DNA of 64,000 nt from Dolichospermum compactum NIES-806 (GTDB taxonomy: Bacteria > Cyanobacteriota > Cyanobacteriia > Cyanobacteriales > Nostocaceae). Of the stretch, positions 60,055 through 64,000 are shown in pieces. The position numbers were made by a program, and so were the translations under genes. The DNA lies in NCBI RefSeq assembly GCF_002368115.1, contig NZ_AP018316.1, forward strand, positions 392,522 to 456,521, written 5' to 3'. Position 1 is the stretch's first letter. Every line of letters starts with the position of its first letter. The notes beneath the pieces are model-generated. The model did not search any database and was not told the origin of the DNA. It was given only the letters and a program-made list of their open reading frames with translations.

Positions 60055-60951
60055 ATGCGTTATTCTCTGGTTAATCGGGTTAGGGGGACTTTTCTAGGAG
60101 CATTTTTAGGAGAGAGTTTATCTAACCCGGATTGTTTCAATCTGGGTAGGATTGCGGTTTTGGGGACGGAAAGTTTAATCAGTTTGGGTAAGTTGGATGT
60201 AGAAGACTGGTTAAAGCGTCAAGAAGCGGCAGATATTAAATTAGAAAAAAATATTAATTCTTGGGGACAAATGATTCTCGCTACATTGCCGATGGTGATG
60301 TTTTTTCATGAAAATCCTGTGAAAATGCGAGAAAATATTTTAGAGGTGCAAAAAATATGGAAGTGGCAAGATGAGCCGATTGTGAGAGATGCTAGTTTAA
60401 TCATAGGATATGCGATCGCTCAATCCCTGAATGAAAAACTTAATCCCCGCACATTAATTTCCGAAACAGTGAGTTTTTTAGATAAAACATCAACTTCCTT
60501 ACCACAACAACTAATAAAAGTCAATGATTTATTAAAAAAGGGTGCAGGACTAGAAACAGCTAGTAGGGAATTAAGTAGTCCAGAACAATTAACTAGTAAT
60601 ATTGGTTTAGCTGTTTACTGCTTTCTGAGTACCCTAGAAGACTTTTCTCTAACTATATTAAGAGCTAATCAAAATCACGATTTTGCCAGTCCAGATGTTA
60701 CAGGTGCAATTGCTGGAGGATTATCAGGTGGATATAACAGTACGGTTGGTATACCTGTAAATTGGCAAATTTCCTCCTCCGTCACCAATTCCCCTACATG
60801 GGGGCTGGAGAATTTTGCCCAGATGTTAAAATTAGCCGATACAATGATGGCGGTGTGGTCTGGAGTTTATGATTTTAGTGATGATTTTGGCGAAAGTGTA
60901 GAGACACGGTATACTGTTTTTGCGGCTCCGCTTATTATCCGTAGACGTTAA
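60055..60951 (+). CDS. ADP-ribosylglycohydrolase-like protein, degenerate
   Basis: 298 residues. The start NRVRGTFLGAFLGE and the late block GAIAGGLSGGYNSTVGIPVN resemble the first and last motifs of ADP-ribosylglycohydrolase/DraG-fold proteins. The Asp clusters that bind the metals in true hydrolases are not evident, so catalysis is doubtful. Soluble, helical. The gene start abuts the STRR, which leaves almost no normal leader. Downstream is the 7TM-HD gene on the same strand, 188 bp away. Confidence 0.55.
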   Translation: MRYSLVNRVRGTFLGAFLGESLSNPDCFNLGRIAVLGTESLISLGKLDVEDWLKRQEAADIKLEKNINSWGQMILATLPMVMFFHENPVKMRENILEVQKIWKWQDEPIVRDASLIIGYAIAQSLNEKLNPRTLISETVSFLDKTSTSLPQQLIKVNDLLKKGAGLETASRELSSPEQLTSNIGLAVYCFLSTLEDFSLTILRANQNHDFASPDVTGAIAGGLSGGYNSTVGIPVNWQISSSVTNSPTWGLENFAQMLKLADTMMAVWSGVYDFSDDFGESVETRYTVFAAPLIIRRR

Positions 60952-61139
60952 AAAAAAATTTGATTTTTGCAAAAGCACGCAGTTAATTATGCAGTAATCT
61001 TGGAGATTGTTGTATTTAATCCTGAAAGGGGTTAAGTGCGAACCACTATTCCTTCCTATGTTGTTATACAGCTTGGGTGGAATTTGCGGTAGCGTGCTGG
61101 AGGCATCAGCCATATTTGCGATATTTCGCGGCAGGAAAG

Positions 61140-63758
61140 ATGAAAACTCAGCAATTTTTGCAGTCATTGAGTCAGCAATTAAAGCAATGGCAACGACAGT
61201 ATAAACTTCTATTCCGTCAAGGAGAGTGCCAACGGAAACTGCATAGGAATTTTTTCAAAAATCTATTTCTATATTTATCAGCAAATAGTCACCAAGGAAA
61301 ACAAGGTAAACGGGGACAAACACAAACATCAACTGCTAAATTGGTGAGAAAAACTGGTGGTGTTGATAAAGTTATTTTCAGATGGGTACATCAAAAACGC
61401 TCCTCAATAATTTTGGTGTTGGCAATATTATCATTGACAAGTGTGGTGGGTCATGATTTATATAATCAGCCAAGAATGAAAGTTGATAATATTGCCTTGC
61501 AAACATTTATTGCTCCCTACACGGATAATATTGAAAATCGAGAAGAGACGGAACAGAAACGTAAAGATGCTATGGATAGGTCTGTGCCAGTTTTGATGAT
61601 TGATAACCAGATCAATGATAAAATTAATGAGCATTTAGAAGAAATTTTAGATACAGGTAATCAACTACGAGGGATAGTTGGTATTTTTCCGTTTTCTGCT
61701 ACTTCTGTTTTATCAATTTCTACTCAACGTTATTTAAGGAATTTTCCTGAATCAGAATGGCACAAGCTGAAAGTAACTTTAGAAAATAATAGAAAGCAAA
61801 ATTTAAGCAAAGAAAATTCCAAATTTTTGTTAATACCACAAAATTCAATAAATAGCAAAAAGTCGTCTAATTCATCAAGTGTTTCGGTAGTATCGTTGCC
61901 TAGTTATGGAAATCATAGTGATGAAGCGTCGTTTATTCAAGCGTTGTCAGAACTAGAGGCTTATCAATTTACTGCTTTAGAACCTGATTTTTCAGAACTA
62001 ATTATTCAAATATCACAAATTAGGCAAGGATATAATCAAGCCATTGATAAATTATCACAGCTAGAAAACAAACAGATTCAAAAAATTTATACAAAATCTG
62101 TGATTTTAGATTTAACTGATAATGATTGGTTAAAAATGCAAACTGGAATTCGTCAAATTGCCGGGCGAATTCTTGCTCAAGGTATATCAGCTGGATTACC
62201 CAAACCTATTTTGAATAATGCAGTTAGTTTACAAGTAGAATTATCTGTACCTATTGAAGCTGAATCATTAACAAAAAATATATTGTTGGCGGTATTACAA
62301 CCAAATATTAAACAAGATGAAGCCCAAACTAAACAACAAGGTCAACTGGTAGCTAATAAAATACCGTCTGTGATGATGCAGATCAGAAAAGGAGAGGTAA
62401 TTGTTAGTAAAGGAGAAAAAATTACAATTGGTAAATTTCAGATATTAGAACATTATCGCATGATTGGCCGCCAGGTGAATTGGCTGGGTTTAACAGTTGT
62501 AGCCATGGTTGTGACTGGAGGAATTCAGGTTTTTGTGTGGTTGGAAAGAAAAAGTCATAATTATTTACGACAACGCGATCGCCTATTAGTTCTCCTGCTG
62601 ACTCTGAGTGTTCCTGGAGTATTGGCAATCAGTTTGCCCTATACTACTTGGAGTGCCATTGGTTTATTATTAGGCAGTTTTTATGGTCCAACTGTAGGGA
62701 TGACGGTGGTGGGATTATTGTCGCTGATACTACCAATTACCACAGATACAAATATTCTAGTATTGTTGGCTGGGGCTGGGGGGGGGATGTTAAGTAGTTA
62801 TATAGCCCATAGATTGCGATCGCGTGAAGAATTAGCATTATTAGGTGTTGTCACTGCTCTCACCCAAGGTGGTGTATTCTTATTATTAAAAATCCTCACC
62901 GGTGGGGTTTTTGGTTCGGGTTGGTATATCTTCCAAGCAGCTGGTTTATTTGCTGTATCTGGCTTGTCTTGGAGTGTGGTGGCTTTGGGTTTAAGTCCTT
63001 ATCTGGAGACACTATTTGATGTGATTACTCCTATCCGTTTGGCGGAATTAGCTAACCCCAACCGCCCATTATTAAAGCGTCTGGCGACAGAAGCCCCCGG
63101 AACTTTTCAACATACTTTATTAGTGGCTACTTTGGCTGAAGCAGCGGCTAAAGAATTGGGTTGTAATGTAGAATTAGTGAGGGCGGGAACTTTGTATCAT
63201 GATATTGGTAAAATGCACGATCCTTTGGGATTTATTGAAAACCAAATCGGCAGTCCTAATAAACATGAAACAGAAATTAAAGATCCTTGGAAAAGTGCCG
63301 AGTTAATTAAAAAGCACGTGACAGAAGGGTTAGTCATGGCGAAAAAACACAGTTTACCAACGGCAATTCAGGCTTTTATTCCCGAACATCAAGGCACAAT
63401 GGCGATCGCCTATTTCTATCACCAAGCCCAACAAATAGCCCAAGAAAACCCATCTATCATCGTAGATAAAGCCGATTTTTGTTATGATGGACCCATCCCT
63501 CAATCACGGGAAACAGGCATTGTCATGTTGGCAGATTCTTGTGAAGCCGCATTACGCAGTCTCAAAGATGCAACTCCAGAAAAAGCATTAAATATGCTAA
63601 ATAATATTCTCAAAGCCAAATGGCAAGATGAACAATTAATAGATTCGGGCTTGACGAGAGAAGAAATGCCAAAAATTTCCCAAATATTTGTGGATGTTTG
63701 GCAACAATTTCATCACAAACGGATTGCTTACCCGAAAGCAAAAGCTGGTAATTCATAA
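61140..63758 (+). CDS. 7TM-HD (PgpH/YqfF-like) cyclic dinucleotide phosphodiesterase
   Basis: 872 residues from ATG 61140; an open extension to 61077 lacks support. One membrane segment near 78-98 (SSIILVLAILSLTSVVGHDL), a large extracytoplasmic 7TMR-HDED domain (about 100-440), a seven-helix membrane domain (about 445-640), and a cytosolic HD domain with motifs FQHTLLVATLAE, LYHDIGKM (about 685) and EHQGTMAI. Family knowledge: PgpH proteins hydrolyse c-di-AMP. The extracytoplasmic domain has a Ser/Asn-rich loop (about 235-260). The frame is intact. Confidence 0.9.
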   Translation: MKTQQFLQSLSQQLKQWQRQYKLLFRQGECQRKLHRNFFKNLFLYLSANSHQGKQGKRGQTQTSTAKLVRKTGGVDKVIFRWVHQKRSSIILVLAILSLTSVVGHDLYNQPRMKVDNIALQTFIAPYTDNIENREETEQKRKDAMDRSVPVLMIDNQINDKINEHLEEILDTGNQLRGIVGIFPFSATSVLSISTQRYLRNFPESEWHKLKVTLENNRKQNLSKENSKFLLIPQNSINSKKSSNSSSVSVVSLPSYGNHSDEASFIQALSELEAYQFTALEPDFSELIIQISQIRQGYNQAIDKLSQLENKQIQKIYTKSVILDLTDNDWLKMQTGIRQIAGRILAQGISAGLPKPILNNAVSLQVELSVPIEAESLTKNILLAVLQPNIKQDEAQTKQQGQLVANKIPSVMMQIRKGEVIVSKGEKITIGKFQILEHYRMIGRQVNWLGLTVVAMVVTGGIQVFVWLERKSHNYLRQRDRLLVLLLTLSVPGVLAISLPYTTWSAIGLLLGSFYGPTVGMTVVGLLSLILPITTDTNILVLLAGAGGGMLSSYIAHRLRSREELALLGVVTALTQGGVFLLLKILTGGVFGSGWYIFQAAGLFAVSGLSWSVVALGLSPYLETLFDVITPIRLAELANPNRPLLKRLATEAPGTFQHTLLVATLAEAAAKELGCNVELVRAGTLYHDIGKMHDPLGFIENQIGSPNKHETEIKDPWKSAELIKKHVTEGLVMAKKHSLPTAIQAFIPEHQGTMAIAYFYHQAQQIAQENPSIIVDKADFCYDGPIPQSRETGIVMLADSCEAALRSLKDATPEKALNMLNNILKAKWQDEQLIDSGLTREEMPKISQIFVDVWQQFHHKRIAYPKAKAGNS

Positions 63759-64000
63759 TTAAGATGAAGCTGCACGGAATCAGACTTTAATAATAATTTA
63801 CCGCAGATAAACGCAGATAAACGCAGATAAGAACTGATGAATTATGTGCTGTATTCATGCTTAATGGTTAAAATAGAGATACAGCAGTTTCCAATTATAT
63901 GACATACATCATAGCCCCCTCATCGCTTGCGGGGAGGGGGTGGGGGGTGGGGTTCACCTCATAACATGGGGAAGTGCTGTAGAAAAATCACAATAGGAAG
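63759..64000. other. Spacer at window end
   Basis: No gene. Contains ACGCAGATAA tandem units (63790-63825) and, near 63935-63970, a GGGGAGGGGGTGGGGGGTGGGG run. Further context lies outside the window. Confidence 0.5.

Noticed and set aside
63935..63970. G-quadruplex regulatory element
   Set aside because: G-rich run is present, but similar G-rich spacer repeats are common in such genomes and no gene context is available at the window edge.

Overview
The window comes from a filamentous, probably heterocyst-forming cyanobacterium (Nostocales; Anabaena/Nostoc/Dolichospermum type). The DNA is AT-rich and dotted with the HIP1 octamer GCGATCGC. It carries psaX, ndhB, topA, cobN and devB/devC, and it has the sigC - furA - (convergent) peptidoglycan-binding gene order that I recall from Nostoc sp. 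PCC 7120. Heptameric tandem repeats (STRRs) and many small palindromic repeats and MITEs fill the spacers and even some coding regions. There is no rRNA and no conventional CRISPR array.

Layout. 0-8 kb: dsbA-like gene, ilvD, a membrane protein, an IS remnant, a sulfatase. 8-10.5 kb: an AT-rich gene of unknown function with a HEPN/Apea-like motif and a dead ParE-type toxin next to its antitoxin. 10.6-15.1 kb: a wrecked type I restriction-modification (R-M) locus mixed with a relic of a type V-K CRISPR-associated transposon (CAST). Its left end, a tniQ 3' fragment, a truncated repeat-spacer unit and its right end remain, and it sits directly beside tRNA-Pro. 15.1-25.3 kb: lipA, gpsA, sigC, furA, a peptidoglycan-binding protein, cobN. 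25.5-34 kb: toxin-antitoxin (TA) genes and fragments, an IS4-type element inside a gene, nanE, an XRE-peptidase/PIN pair, ygfZ and a thioredoxin-like ferredoxin. 34.6-38.5 kb: devB-devC without devA, followed by an IS5-like element and a MITE. 38.8-46 kb: tilS, a broken CheA-like kinase gene, a hybrid histidine kinase. 46-51 kb: a LivH-type permease, psaX, a second lipA, a response-regulator stub, ndhB. 51-56 kb: a second island of Uma2, DUF6516/HVO_A0114-like, HicBA, MmeI-like and TnpB genes, mostly damaged. 56-64 kb: topA, aroQ, an ADP-ribosylglycohydrolase-like protein and a 7TM-HD phosphodiesterase.

How it works together. The housekeeping genes (branched-chain amino acid synthesis, lipoylation, lipid precursor, cobalt chelation, redox, photosystem I, NDH-1, DNA topology) are intact. 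The accessory islands are dominated by decay. At least four TA pairs have one partner broken by a stop, frameshift, lost start codon or MITE insertion. Both R-M systems have lost their catalytic cores, and several transposase genes are split.

The most informative signal is the CAST relic. A 17-nt spacer behind a shortened V-K-type repeat (14934-14950) matches the adjacent tRNA-Pro exactly, with a GTA PAM, and the element boundary lies about 56 bp from that PAM. The IS remnant at 4.6 kb shares its terminal repeat with MITEs at 1, 38.3 and 52.7 kb, one of which disrupts hicA with a clean 5-bp target duplication. Dispersed repeats have also inserted in frame into cobN (four places) and devB.
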